Shown piece after piece: positions 25,641-36,693 of a stretch of 64,000 bases of DNA. Numbering within the stretch: position 1 is the first letter of the stretch; each line of letters opens with the position of its first letter. The translations under genes and the position numbers were made by a program. This DNA comes from Sordaria brevicollis (lineage: Eukaryota; Ascomycota; Sordariomycetes; Sordariales; Sordariaceae), in assembly GCA_033439795.1 (NCBI GenBank), contig JAUTDP010000005.1, positions 2,261,001-2,325,000 of the forward strand, read 5' to 3'. The notes beneath the pieces are model-generated. The model saw only the letters and a list, made by a program, of their open reading frames with translations, was not told the DNA's origin and did no database searches.

Positions 25641-27646
25641 ATGGTTCAAGGTTACGGACATGGCCATTACACTCGGCCACAATGGAACGCGGAGAGGTCC
25701 AACGGTGAACACATGCCAGATAATGGCCGTTTCTACGAGACAGGAATCAGAACCCCACCACTTGTACGTCTTGTCTCCTGTTGGTCATGATTTACCATCC
25801 GATACTGACGTTGATGCAGACAATTAGTGAAGTCTTGCGTGAGCAGTGCAAGATAGACCACCAGAGTTTCTTCCTTGCTGTGCTCACTGAAGATGGCCGT
25901 ACCGTCTACTTCACGGGGCCTAATAAGCTACCAGAGGGCGAGATACAAAGATATTTCGACATGGATAAATTCATCCGCTATCAAAAACGCGCTGCTGAGA
26001 GTAAGTGGCCATCTGGAGCTATTGGCCGGTCTAGACCGACACTGACAGGACCTGCAGGTGGTTTCTCTGGTGCCTATGATGAGATGTCATTCGGGCCAGA
26101 TTTCCATGGGCGCCGCGGGAGTGACCGCCGAATGGACACAGCTGAGCAGTTCTACGATCATCCGCCACCAACGTACCGGACCCGAAAGCGTCAGAGGGCC
26201 AATGTTCCCAGACGTATTCGCGATGACGACGAACCAGCAGTGACTGTATCTGCGAAGAAGGGCATACGGATCAACAACGCACAGGAAGTTTGGGACTTCT
26301 ATGACCAACGGTTCAAGAAGATCCAGCAGAACACCTGCAAGTTGATTGCCAAGGCCTGGATCAAGGCCATTGCGCCCAAAAAGCAATCTACGCATCCCTA
26401 CACAGGGACAAAAATTCCCGACTGGTGGCCAAAGCCTCTGGGCCCCAGCAAGGATGAGGGCATGAGGCACAAGGAGCCGGACCACCTGTTCAAGCCAGGT
26501 AAGACAATTGTCTCGTGCGATTTTAGATGTACCACCGGTTGAAGAACCTGACTAACACGGTTATAGAGCGCCTTCGTTTGTTATGCCATCTGTTGAGACT
26601 CATCGTCGAGCCAAACTCTCAGCAGCATCCAAGCATCCGCGCGCAAGAGCTCACTGTCGCTAAGCTTGAAGAGCTTACAATGGAGGCAATGGGGGGCTTC
26701 TTCAATGACAGGGCCAACCCCAATCAAGCCAAGAAGAAGCCCTTCCTCAAGGAGATCTTCAAGGTTGCTAAGGTCGAAGAACAGTACAAGAGGGGTGAAA
26801 TTGGTAAGCTACAACATCCACCGTGTGCCAAAGCTTGGTAACCGCGTGCTAACCTGACCAGATGGCGATACGGTCGTTTACGTTATGGCCGACAACAACC
26901 AATCAGACTGTCCATCCGATGATGAAGACGATGCGTGTAGAGAGGAAGAGGACGAGCACCACCTTTCGGTAATATCATCCCGGCTCTCGCCTCCAAAGAC
27001 GACCATGCCTCACGCCCTCATGCCTATTTCGTCAACTGACCACAGCCCAACGGCCAACATCCAACCAGGCTTCGTTAGCGAGATGCCGATTAGAAATCCG
27101 TATCCAGCTCAACTGATGCCGCCAGATCTCACGCCCGACCAGCACTATGTGGAGAATGGGGGGATGTCGGTAGGAGGTCAAGCATCGCTGCAGCAGCACG
27201 GAGCGCCCGTTCAGATGCAAGAGTTGATACCAAGTCCGCACGAAACTAGCCGTCGACCATCCTTGTTCAGTCCTGCGTCTGAATACACAAGCAGTACTGC
27301 CTCCGGGCTTTATCCCAGTGCTTGGCAACAGACCACAACAGCTCCAGGTAGTGCGAGCATGTACTCTTTTGGTGCTCAGGGTCAACAACCACAACAGCCG
27401 CCGCATCCCTCACTGCCTCATCCCCAAGGAACTTTCGCCTCACAAATGGGTACAAATCAGTCATCGTACATGGCTTCGTTCGACACGCTCCCTCACACAA
27501 GTAACGGTCTTTTCCGTGGACCTAGTGTCAGCCAGGGCTCTGTGTCTCATGGGCAAAGTTATCCAAACTACATGCAACAAGATTCTAGGGGTCTGCCGGG
27601 TGACATGAAGATGGATCCCTCCAATCGCGGGTTACCACCACACTGA
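25641..27646 (+). CDS. YDR124W-like helical-bundle domain protein (DUF2841 family), probable regulator
   Basis: Exons 25641-25763, 25820-26000, 26058-26498, 26567-26803 and 26862-27646 give 588 residues with consistent phases. Introns carry GTACGT/GTAAGT/GTAAGA/GTAAGC donors and CTGAC or CTAAC branches. The domain of fungal YDR124W/AFUB_079030-type proteins covers about residues 170-325, including the INNAQEVWDFYDQRFKKI and PDWWPKPLGPSKDEGMRH segments; the molecular role of this fold is unknown. Before it lies a basic TRKRQRANVPRRIR stretch, a likely nuclear signal. After it come an acidic run and a Pro/Gln/Ser/Met-rich tail resembling fungal transcriptional regulators. The 57-nt intron 26001-26057 is in frame and stop-free, so a retained form would add 19 residues. 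Regulatory role is inference from composition and the very long upstream region. Confidence 0.85.
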
Positions 27647-28297
27647 GACTGAACTGACTAACGCAACATGGGTTCCCTTTTGTTACTGTTGGTTTCATAA
27701 CTCGACGGAATCCCATCAATATCACAACTGTTCACTGTTCTCTACGCATTCCGTGTGGCTGAAGGGGCTTTTTTTTTCAATATTACGCTTGTCAACAGGA
27801 CAGCTCCTGGCGCATTCGGTTTCCCACTTCATACTTACACTCGCCTTAATATCCGGCACATCTCTCATGACAAGACATCACCACACGCACCGACACAATA
27901 CGATACATCAAGATAGCCGAGCAGTTGGTAATAATATGGACCAGTGGAATGGGAAGGGAGAAAGGGTAAACAGAGCTCATCAAAGCCGGGAGGAGACGGA
28001 GCAAATCTAAGGAAGACATGGCACACCCATGACGGAGACTTTTTGCGATGGTTGGTATGGACTGAAACGAGTGGCCTTTTTGTCTCGGTGGTATATCTCG
28101 TCATCGATTTGGCATCATCATTTTTTTTCCCTCATTTTCTCATTTGTTTGCGATTCTAGCGTCCAAAAAGCGGGAGGTTGTGCGGTTTTTGTCTGCGAGT
28201 TTAGGGCTCGGCGGCTGATAGTGTGTTTACTCATCATCTTTTATCCTCGATTTGTGCGGTGCCCCTTTGCTTTTTATCGCGTCTCTGTGGCTTTTTG

Positions 28298-28342
<45 letters not shown>

Positions 28343-31300
28343 CGCTTGCCAAACAAAGTTTGCTCGTTGTTGCGTGGGTGGCCAACCTGTCTTTCAGTTC
28401 AACACACAAATGGCGCATGTGAGTTTACACAGTTGCTTTTCCCCCTTAAGGTTGTTTCAAACGGGGCTTTCTCTGGGCTGGTTTAGGTGGGTGGCCTTTT
28501 GTCGAATTCGTTTGCTTCAGTTCTTGCATAGCTAGTATATCACTTATGCTTATTTGATCGCTTCTTGCTTTTCATGCCTAGTTGTCGTCATGTCTGCTGG
28601 TGTTGAATGATCACATGCTGTTGTTCTTTTACCTTAGACACTTTGCACACTGTATAGTTTCTGCGACTTTTCTCATGCTTATTGTTTTATTCTCACGCCT
28701 TTTGCAACGCCCAATTACCACCCCAAAACTCATCATGACAGTAGTGCTTAGTAGCTCGAAATGCCTCCCCTCTCCACGCCCTCCTTCCATGCCTCCCCAA
28801 CTCGCCAGCCCTCAGCCCTCGGACAACAGATGGCAAATTCTCACCAAACTCGGGCCGAAAAGTTGCATGTGCGACCTCACTTGGCTCTCGCCATTATTCC
28901 CTATATGCTCCAAGTTTCCAAGCAAAGACCTCTCAGCCCAAACCGTCTAGCCGACCAAACCCGCACCGCACCGCCCGCCGTCACCGGTCTTGCCAGTCTC
29001 TGTATAACGCACAGCACGTATCGGGTTGCTGCATAAGAACCGAGGTCTGCTGAGCCCATCAAGAATTCAAGGCACATAGAGAAACATTCTACTTGATACA
29101 TGGGCTATACCTCCTTTATGTACGTATATCTGCTTCTGGAAGGGGTGACGGACAGTGTCCATGTCCCGTGGTGGTCAGCCAGAGTCAGTCGTCGGGGACT
29201 GTGTATGAAGCTGGATTGGGCTTCAAGGTTCCCAGGGAAGACCAGAAGAACTGGGGTAGATTATCTCTCCAAGGCACCGAGAGATGGGGAAAGTGGGATG
29301 TAGTTAAGGTACCGAGAGAGGGGAGGGTAAGTACGGGTACAAACTGTCTTGTTCATGGCTACAAAGCACTATATTCCTAGATTCCAAATTCAGGGACTGT
29401 TTTGCGCAGGTTGTTGTACGCGATTCGGTTCTACAGTGTCTCTTTGTGGACGTGGGGTGAATACTTGACATGAAGTCAGGTCCAAGTACCGAGGAGGGTA
29501 TCGTACGCTGACACTAGACTATGGAACACTTCACGTCGTGTTGGAGATGAGAACACGACTTGACTTGCAAAGGGTCATTGGTCATTCTTACGGAGTGTGG
29601 GGGTCTGAGGTAACGTAGATGAAGATGATGTATAAACGGGTTTCCTCGCTTGGTTAAGGCAAGATATTTCAAGTTACGTCTGCCCGGTCTGATCTGGTCT
29701 GGTCTGGTCTGGTGGGAGCACAAACATCTGGATACCTTTCAACTTTTACGGCACAAAGCTACATCAAGATTGTACATCAAAATCTCTCTTCTCGTGTCCC
29801 CGGGGCCCGGTATCTGATTCCTCAGCCCAATTCTCGAAATTTCGGGGTTGACAACGTCAAAAGTTCGGAACATGAAAGACCCGCCTCTGGCGGGCGGCTG
29901 AGTAGCTCAAGCCGGACTTCGGAGGTCGGACTGGAGCTTCGTGAACAAAGTGATGTGATGAGTAGTGGTAGAGAAAGAAAGCGAAGCAGACATGACCACT
30001 GACGGGCCACGGCCCACCAGTCCACCACACACACACCACCTTCGCACAACACGGCAAGTTACAAGTTCAAAAGGGAAGCAAACGGCTACTTGCAGATCTT
30101 GACTAGGGCTCGATGTGTATATGCAGGGTATCTGTCATTTTTCTCTTTGGTACTGTGAGCGGCGGGCAGACTGTGGTGGACTGTAGTGTGGTTTGTGGGA
30201 TTGTGGTACCATACCGTACTGTGTGTGTATCTCTATACATAGTGTGTGTCTACACGACACGAGATGTAACGATGGGTAGTGCAGTGGGGGTTAAGAAGCC
30301 GTTCCATGAGAAGGCAATGAATCTCTAGAGACACAACAGCTACACTACACTACACTACACGAGACAGAGCCCAATGATGTGTGTATCACGGCTCTGGCGG
30401 CTTTGACACCGGTTTAACTTCCTTACGTCCCCCGGCTTCATGTTGTGCTTGTGTTTTGTGCTTTGGAGACACGACAGTCATGACACACAGTCTGTCTGTC
30501 CGTCTAACCGCAATATTGTCTAAAGTATTGTAGAAGTTACGTTACCTACGAAGGAGAGGAAGGATTCCCTCGGTGTCACGGTGTCAGTTGGACGTTGATG
30601 ATGTCGTCTTTTGGTCTCGGAGACCGGTTGCTTCGGTCAGCCGGCCGGAGAAGCGGAATGCTTCGGATAGATATGGGCGATAATCTCTCCGACGAGATCA
30701 TACTACCAACAGTCTTTCAGATAGACACTGTTAATTGGATACTGAACTAGACATCACGAGCCTCCATAAGTCAAGGACTGGGCAGAAAAATAACCAGTGT
30801 CCATCAGCGTTTGCAGCGCTTGTGAAAGAAAATGTCATGAGAAGAAAATCATGTGCTTGTCACTATCCCCAAACTCCTCGGAGTTCTGTCCTCGTCAATC
30901 TTGTCAATCCCAAACAGTCCAGAGTTCAATGGCGTCAAAATTCGACAAATGTTTGCTTCCACCCGACAAGGGGGGGCCACGCAGGTGTCAGTGGTTGACA
31001 AACATCACACCCTTCCTAACCCAAATCGATAGGGAACAGGGAAGACTAACGCAGATTGCTTTATGCATTGCAGGAAGGACTCCTCATCTTTCTTCCTTTT
31101 TTCTACGCGGGCGGGGAGTTTCTTTTCCGCTTCCCGCCCGCTCCCAGGTCTTGCAAGCCGTTCTTGCGGACCACCTTATTTTTGGGCCTTTCTTCTCGCA
31201 AAGAAAAACGGACACTGCCTGACAAGCACAAGCTAACTACGACAAAAAAAAAGAAAGAATAATAGCCTCATCGTCGCCAAATCAATCGAATCGTGATATC

Positions 31301-32452
31301 TGATCCGGTATCGCAAGTGACAGGTCTCTTCGGTGGCTCTTTTAGCTCGAGCTGTCAAAATGCTCCGTCCGCTCCGTGGGCACGGGGTGGTTGTAAAAGT
31401 CTCCAGTACAGAGCAGTGAGATGGGACTGTGTGGTATTTTGGTTTTGTTCTTTGCTTCTTTTGAAGCGGACGTCGGTCGTCAGTCGTCAGTCAGGGTAGC
31501 AATGGGAAGAGGTCATTTGGCACATTGAACGTCATGCAGGCCGCATCGCTCCGGGCCGCTATCGATGCGAACGGAGGTTGATGCCCGGTGATAATGAACT
31601 TGACAGGTGATGGGTCTGCGATGGAACTCTGGACGGTTCAAGTTCTTGGAGATGGAGGTGATGGCAAGACAGGCAGGTGCGATGGTGGTGAGAAGTGGCC
31701 GGGTGACGAAATATGAAAGAGCATTAATCTCGATCACACCTTGAACATCGAGGACATCTGCCTTTGGGCAACAGAAAGCTTATATTTCGAACAGATTGGT
31801 TTTGCTTTGATAGTCCTGGCCATGCCAATCGAGGAACGGATGGAGCGTAGTTGTCTAGAGAATGCCCAAGCTATCTCCTTTTAACTTGATGCTGTTAAAC
31901 AGCAGTTGAAGGGACTATCCCCTTCAATCTGACTGGTATCAAGTCGAGTGTGTATTTGGCTCAAGAGCCAGAGCCGACTTGCGATCCAACCTAACGTTTG
32001 TGGATAGGTTTTGGCGATCTTCTGAGCATCCTGCATATATAAAATCAGCCTCCAAACGAGAACCACACCAGAACACGCATTTTCTAAAGTTATTTGGCAC
32101 AGCTTCGCTATATTGGATTGTGGACCACTCATCGATATCCAAAGCGCCTAAGGACTGAATCAGAAAGGTAAGTATTAGATCCGGAGGATGTCAAAGTCGA
32201 TACCAAAGAGTTTCGCATTTGTCTGAGGTCATCATCGTCGAGTTGACCTCCGATGTGTCCTTGTTCCCACACCCTAGATCTTGAATTGCCAATGAACTGG
32301 AACATGCACACAGCCCAGATGAATACGATGTATTCGACGCTGATGCTGCTGCCAAAGAAAAAAAAAAAAAAAAGAGGAATACAACGAGGGTGAAAGAAAA
32401 AACAAGGTGAAAAAGAGCAAAAAGCTCGGACTTCAACATCCGATAAATCCTT
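27647..32452. other. Intergenic region, no gene recognised
   Basis: The beginning is probably the 3'UTR of the regulator gene. The rest contains only short open frames without motifs, a 44-base T tract, a TCTGG run near 29690-29712 and an ACTAC run near 30340-30362. An A-rich tract of about 17 bases lies near 32357-32374, on the downstream side of the tRNA gene. Confidence 0.5.
28299..28342 (+). repeat. Homopolymer tract of 44 T
   Basis: An uninterrupted run of 44 T follows GC at 28297-28298. It lies about 650 bases downstream of the regulator gene. Exact length is prone to sequencing error. Read on the other strand it is a poly(A) tract, but I see no retroposed gene body upstream of it. Confidence 0.9.
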
Positions 32453-32524
32453 CGATCCACCCAGGGGTCGAACCTGGAACCTCCTGATTCGTAGTCAGAC
32501 GCTCTGCCATTGAGCCAGCGGACC
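32453..32524 (-). tRNA. tRNA-Arg, anticodon ACG
   Basis: The 72-nt minus-strand sequence folds as a full cloverleaf without an intron. The acceptor GGTCCGC pairs with GTGGATC (two G-U pairs), discriminator G. The D arm is GCTC/GAGC around AATGGCA. The anticodon stem TCTGA/TCAGG encloses loop CTACGAA, giving anticodon ACG (read as ICG, arginine CGN codons). The T arm is CCAGG-TTCGACC-CCTGG. Box A (TGGCTCAATGG) and box B (GGTTCGACC) are intact. T runs within the next 40 bases downstream can serve as Pol III terminators. It is the only tRNA gene I find. Confidence 0.95.
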
Positions 32525-34754
32525 GTAATGATTTGATGTTTTGGCCTTAAAATCTTGTCTCTTATGAACCCGCTCATCAGACGAAAAGAGTTTTCTGTGT
32601 TGAACCTCCCTCCCTTTTTTCTGCCGTACCAAACTCGGTGATACCCTCAGACCAAAGATGTCTAATTTTTCCTGCGCGATTGTGGATTGTGTGGTTAGTT
32701 TTCAGGACCCACTTGTAGATTCGATTGAGGACGGTAATAAGAAATCGCAAGACAATCAATACCAAGGGAAAAGAAACCGAAAAACCGGTGTACCACAATG
32801 TCCTTACGACATTATCAGTACTCCGGCTCTTTTAACCGGTGATAACCTTTTGATCTGAGTACTTTAGCACGAGGGTTTTGGTCAGATACTCCGAAGTGCC
32901 AGACGACCGGACGACAGCAACTTCTGTCTCTATCCCCCGGGGCCTGCTCGTTGTCTCAAGTTGTTTGTGATCAACTATTCAGTTGATGATAAAACGTAAT
33001 GAAACGAGTTCTCTCGAAGAAACACTTGGTCTTATCAAAGGAGAGTGGCTCTTGACAACCCCAATGATACAAAGGCGTAGACATGAAACCCAGATACGGT
33101 ACGGCTAGTCCACTCATCCTTCACCTTTGCGACTTAACAAAGAAAGAGGCGAAACGAGACTGATAAAAGAAAGAGTGAGAGGGAAGGAAAGAAAGATGGG
33201 AAATATAAGAAAACATTTGCTAGTGTCCTATCCCAAAGACTCCACCACTTGGCCATCTGGAAGCATAATGGCCACTCTCTTGCTAGAGGTATTAATGGGA
33301 GTAAGGGGGCTCTCATGATTGTACATGAATATTCGTGGCTTAGTAGGACTTAGTACAGAGCTTTCTGTGCATTCCTCGGGGCCCGGTGTGTAAGAGCTAG
33401 TTGAAGTTGAAACCTTCTGCGCCGAAGGATGGTGGTTCAGGACCGGATCGCCGTATCACTTCGCAATGGTGACTCCATTCAGTCGCCGGGCGTAAAATTT
33501 CATGAACATGAACGAGTAAGGGAGCAACTACACACCAGTAGCTTGCCTTGGTCATGTTTGGCGAAGCTGAGGGATGTCAATTGGTGGTCCGCCAGCGAAT
33601 GGATGATGACTAAATCAAGACGTACGCTGTCGACAGTAAAGAACCAGGACGACGGAACCATCCTCCATATCTAGGCTGTGGGCTGTACACGTGCCTTTGG
33701 GGGAGCGCTGGAAAACTCTTCCGGCATGTCTTTACGAACCCTGGACCAAGGTGGTGGTTGCTCTCAAACCACCATATGAGAGTCGAGGAGTAAACATACC
33801 CAACGCTGGCGGGCCAGTTGGCGATGCTTCCTTTTGGTGAACACAACGATCCCATCCTCTCGGCATCAATGAAATCCCAACTCTTCCAATCAACGTCCAC
33901 AATGCTCGTCATATGGGTGATATGTGCCTTGACGAGAAGTATGAAGGTCTTTGGCAGCATACCGCGATCCGTTGTAGCCCAACTCAAGACATGCCACCAT
34001 GACTGCTCAACACCGTCCACCGAATATCAAGAGCAAAAGAGGGACCGGAACGAAGTAGTCAGTTTTATTGCGAGCAATCTTTCTTTGATGATCGCATGGG
34101 ATGGGAGAGAACAGGCAGTATCGGTGTATCATGATGCCTCACACTCCGTGATGACACCAAACGAGATAAGCCATCACAGTGCTCTACTGCTGGCCGTCCT
34201 GAGCGTTGGTATCTACGTATGTCGAGCAGCTTGATACAGGTTCCTTTCAAGGATGGGTATCGCGTCTATAGCGTTCTTCCACCGTATTGTGTAATAATGA
34301 TGGCTGCAAAGCAGTCATCCCGCAACAGAGAAGACAGTGACAAGTTGATCCTGTAAAGGCTTTCCTGAAAAATTTGACCTGTACAATGCTTCACCCACCG
34401 TTATGCGCGCTCGTGTCGTGTCGGATGCCAGGGTAGGCCAGGGAGATGGAGAGCCTGGTTCCTATGGTGAATATCGCGGACCGATAGGATGACCTTCCCT
34501 CATCAGCGTATGAAGACACTTTTCCAAGTCGCTTCGTGGCCCATAGAGTTCGTGCACCATACCCACGACACCAACAGAGGCGATAAAGGTGACTAGCCCG
34601 ATAAAATCTGAGCTTGACGCGACTCGTTTCGGGCGAAGAGATCGGTGCCCGGGGAACACCTTTGGTGAGCCCCGATCACATCGATTTCGCCATAACTTTG
34701 GGGATGGGCACGTGTGTACGGGGAGTCCAGAGACTGATTTGATCGCTCGACCTC
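32525..34754. other. Intergenic region, no gene recognised
   Basis: Minus-strand open frames at 33610-34020 and 34065-34250 have no family motifs and no linking splice sites that I can support. This stretch lies between the tRNA and the 3' end of the Bmt5-type gene. Confidence 0.45.
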
Positions 34755-35858
34755 TCAGTTCTCATCAGCCCCGTCAGCCTCGGCGCCATCATCCAGCTCC
34801 TCTTCTTCCTCCTCAAAGTCCTCCCCTCCGCTTCCCCAATCATCCCCATCTTCATCACTCTCATCATCCGACTCCTCCGCCTTCCTCTTCTTCCCCATCC
34901 CCGGCGCCGGCGGCTTCGGCACATCATCCTTCCTAACAAAGACATAGCTCCTAGCCGGCCTCTCCTCACCCTTCCACGCCTTTTCCGCCGCTTCCCCCTT
35001 TTTGTTTTTCACAACGCCCAGCGTTCGAGCGTGGTGATAACCCGGATACGCCCTCGCCTGGAATTTGAAGCTTCTTTCGACGGCCAAGTCCGAGTGTCGC
35101 GCCAGATCCTTAATGTTCCACAGCGTGTAGGGCTCGCCTTCAAAGAGGGTGACGATGATGGAACCGCCGGGGGCTAGCGACAAAAGGGCGCGCTTGAAGA
35201 AGTCGACTAGCAGTTCTTGGTTGTACCGCACCTGGCGGTTGACGTCGGTGGACTTGCCGCCGACGTGGGGGAAGTTGAAGATGATGCGGTCCATGGCCCC
35301 GACTTGTTCGACCCGGCCGGAGTTTTTATCTTTGGATTTGTGGGCGAAGGGCGCCATGCGTCGCGCGTCGATGTTATAGAGGACTTTGCATGTTGGGATG
35401 GCGGTGATCTTGTCGATGTTGGCGCCGACGTGGGGATATTTCGCGGATAGCTCGTCGAGGTCCTTCTCGTAGACGGTGGCGGTCAGGTTGGTGCAATTGT
35501 GGTGCTCGACCAGGGAGGCGGCGAAGCTGAGGTCGCCATCGCCGACAAGGAGGATGTTTTCGGAGGGGCTGAAGGGGATTGTTGGTTCCGAGTGCTGTTT
35601 TTGCTTGTGTTGTTGCTTCTTGGAAGAAGAGGGCGGGGGCGGGGCCGCTGCGGAGGTTCCAGTTGCGGAGGAGGAAGCGGAGGCGGAGCGGGACGGCTTT
35701 CCGGTTGTGGATTGTTGTTGCTTCTGTTTTTGATGATGATGTTGCGCGGGGCCGGGACCGGAGCCGTGGCTCTTTTTTTGCTTCTTGGTCGGTGGACCAC
35801 CACCTTGCTTTGCAGCCTTTGCGGCTTGGAGAAGACGACCACCGCCCTTCTTTCCCAT
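34755..35858 (-). CDS. bmt5: 25S rRNA (uracil-N3)-methyltransferase, Bmt5 type (DUF2431)
   Basis: Single exon, 367 residues, TGA stop at 34757-34755. The family methylates N3 of a uracil in large-subunit rRNA in the nucleolus; yeast Bmt5 acts at U2634 of 25S rRNA. The SAM-binding glycine motif GDGDLSFA lies at residues 106-113, followed by the family's MDRIIFNFPHVGGK and QELLVDFFKRALLSLAPGG motifs. The N-terminal 90 residues are basic and low-complexity (KKQKKSHG, His/Gln/Ser-rich), fitting nucleolar targeting. The C-terminus is a long acidic Asp/Glu tail. ATG 35858 opens the frame with the usual MGKK start. No introns are needed. Confidence 0.93.
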   Translation of the reverse strand: MGKKGGGRLLQAAKAAKQGGGPPTKKQKKSHGSGPGPAQHHHQKQKQQQSTTGKPSRSASASSSATGTSAAAPPPPSSSKKQQHKQKQHSEPTIPFSPSENILLVGDGDLSFAASLVEHHNCTNLTATVYEKDLDELSAKYPHVGANIDKITAIPTCKVLYNIDARRMAPFAHKSKDKNSGRVEQVGAMDRIIFNFPHVGGKSTDVNRQVRYNQELLVDFFKRALLSLAPGGSIIVTLFEGEPYTLWNIKDLARHSDLAVERSFKFQARAYPGYHHARTLGVVKNKKGEAAEKAWKGEERPARSYVFVRKDDVPKPPAPGMGKKRKAEESDDESDEDGDDWGSGGEDFEEEEEELDDGAEADGADEN

Positions 35859-36287
35859 GATGTCGTTTCGGTGAGTGTTCTATACAATACCTTCTACACA
35901 CACTATGCCAAGTGCGTGGGGGATGCGATGTCCGGTTTCCGTCTGGTTTCTGGAGCAACCCCAGCTGCACAAGAAAAAAGCGGGTTCCGGGGGTTCGGGC
36001 TTTCGGGGCTACGGGGAACACGGAGGGGAGCGGTAGGTTCGCGGGTGACGCGGGCGGGCACAACGGTCCAACCGATGATCAAAGAAAAAAAATCAGGGTC
36101 CCGGATGGACGGAGATTGACAAGGGAAAGATTGGCTGGTGAGTGCCACTGAAAGAATGATGGCCGCTGGCGTGTCAGAGCGCGCCTGCTGGGAAAGAGTG
36201 CTGAAAATTTAGTTCCCGCTTTTTGTCTTGCGCTGTTCGGTTCCATCCGGCAGGAACCAGATCATGGAGTGCATGGGTCCCTCCAGT
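35859..36287. other. Promoter-side region of the bmt5-type gene
   Basis: This is the upstream region of the minus-strand methyltransferase gene. No gene or clear regulatory motif is recognised. It ends at the target-site duplication of the miniature LTR element. Confidence 0.4.
36283..36287 (+). repeat. Target-site duplication CCAGT, left copy
   Basis: CCAGT lies directly before the TGTCACA terminus of the element. The matching copy is at 36694-36698, directly after the TGTGACA terminus. Confidence 0.85.
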
Positions 36288-36377
36288 TGTCACAGATCCT
36301 GACCACTAGGCTAACAGCCAAAAATTGGAGTTAAGGTGTTAACCTAGCAGCAGGTCTACACCCCTTATATTGTGACA
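36288..36377 (-). repeat. 90-bp LTR, copy 1 (3' LTR in the proposed orientation)
   Basis: Identical to 36604-36693. Termini are TGTCACA and TGTGACA. On the minus strand it contains TATAAGG near one end and TAGCCTAGTGG, a box A match, near the other. Confidence 0.9.
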
Positions 36378-36524
36378 CACCCCCTCAGCTGAGCGGAAGA
36401 ACTTCGCAAAGCTGGACAAATATTGGGATGCCCGTTTCGTCCCCTATCAGCCCCAGGTATTGCCACCCTGTCAAATTTTCTAGGACTACACATTTTTTTG
36501 TGTATTTTCAGGCGTTACGACTGG

Positions 36525-36629
36525 GAATCGAACACGGAACCTTTTGGTTGCCAAGGAGCGCCAAGATGCCGTAGCTGCCCGTAGAATCAATGAGACTCTT
36601 AATTGTCACAGATCCTGACCACTAGGCTA
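36525..36629 (-). promoter_or_regulatory. Candidate internal Pol III promoter (box A and box B) in the TRIM-like element
   Basis: On the minus strand TAGCCTAGTGG (36629-36619, inside the LTR) fits the tRNA box A consensus TRGCNNAGNGG, and GTTCGATTC (36533-36525, in the core) fits box B GWTCRANNC. They are 96 nt apart start to start, longer than in most tRNAs but within what Pol III tolerates. No complete cloverleaf can be drawn: the T stem does not pair and the D stem has a mismatch. Confidence 0.4.
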
Positions 36630-36693
36630 ACAGCCAAAAATTGGAGTTAAGGTGTTAACCTAGCAGCAGGTCTACACCCCTTATATTGTGACA
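36604..36693 (-). repeat. 90-bp LTR, copy 2 (5' LTR in the proposed orientation)
   Basis: Identical to 36288-36377, followed at 36694-36698 by the second CCAGT target duplication. Its minus-strand box A match lies at 36629-36619. Confidence 0.9.

Larger units (their letters stand above)
36288..36693 (-). mobile_element. Miniature LTR retroelement (TRIM/SMART-like), 406 bp
   Basis: Two identical 90-bp direct repeats (36288-36377 and 36604-36693) flank a 226-bp non-coding core. Each repeat starts TGTCACA and ends TGTGACA, so it has TG...CA ends, and the whole element is bounded by a perfect 5-bp duplication CCAGT. These are hallmarks of an LTR retroelement integration; lack of any coding region and the small size match TRIM/SMART elements mobilised in trans. 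Minus-strand orientation is suggested by a purine run GAGGGGG (36386-36380) two bases before the LTR at 36377 and by TATAAGG near that LTR's 5' end. No primer-binding site complementary to a tRNA 3' end (TGG...) is visible. The LTR is shorter than the length usually needed for RIP, which may explain the identical copies. Confidence 0.85.

Noticed and set aside
33610..34250. Two minus-strand frames that might be exons of one gene
   Set aside because: No credible donor/acceptor joins them and neither has a recognisable motif.
36288..36693. Interpretation of each 90-bp repeat as a separate MITE with TGTCACA/TGTGACA inverted ends
   Set aside because: The inverted ends are only 7 bp, and the single CCAGT duplication flanks the pair as a whole, which fits one LTR-type insertion rather than two MITEs.
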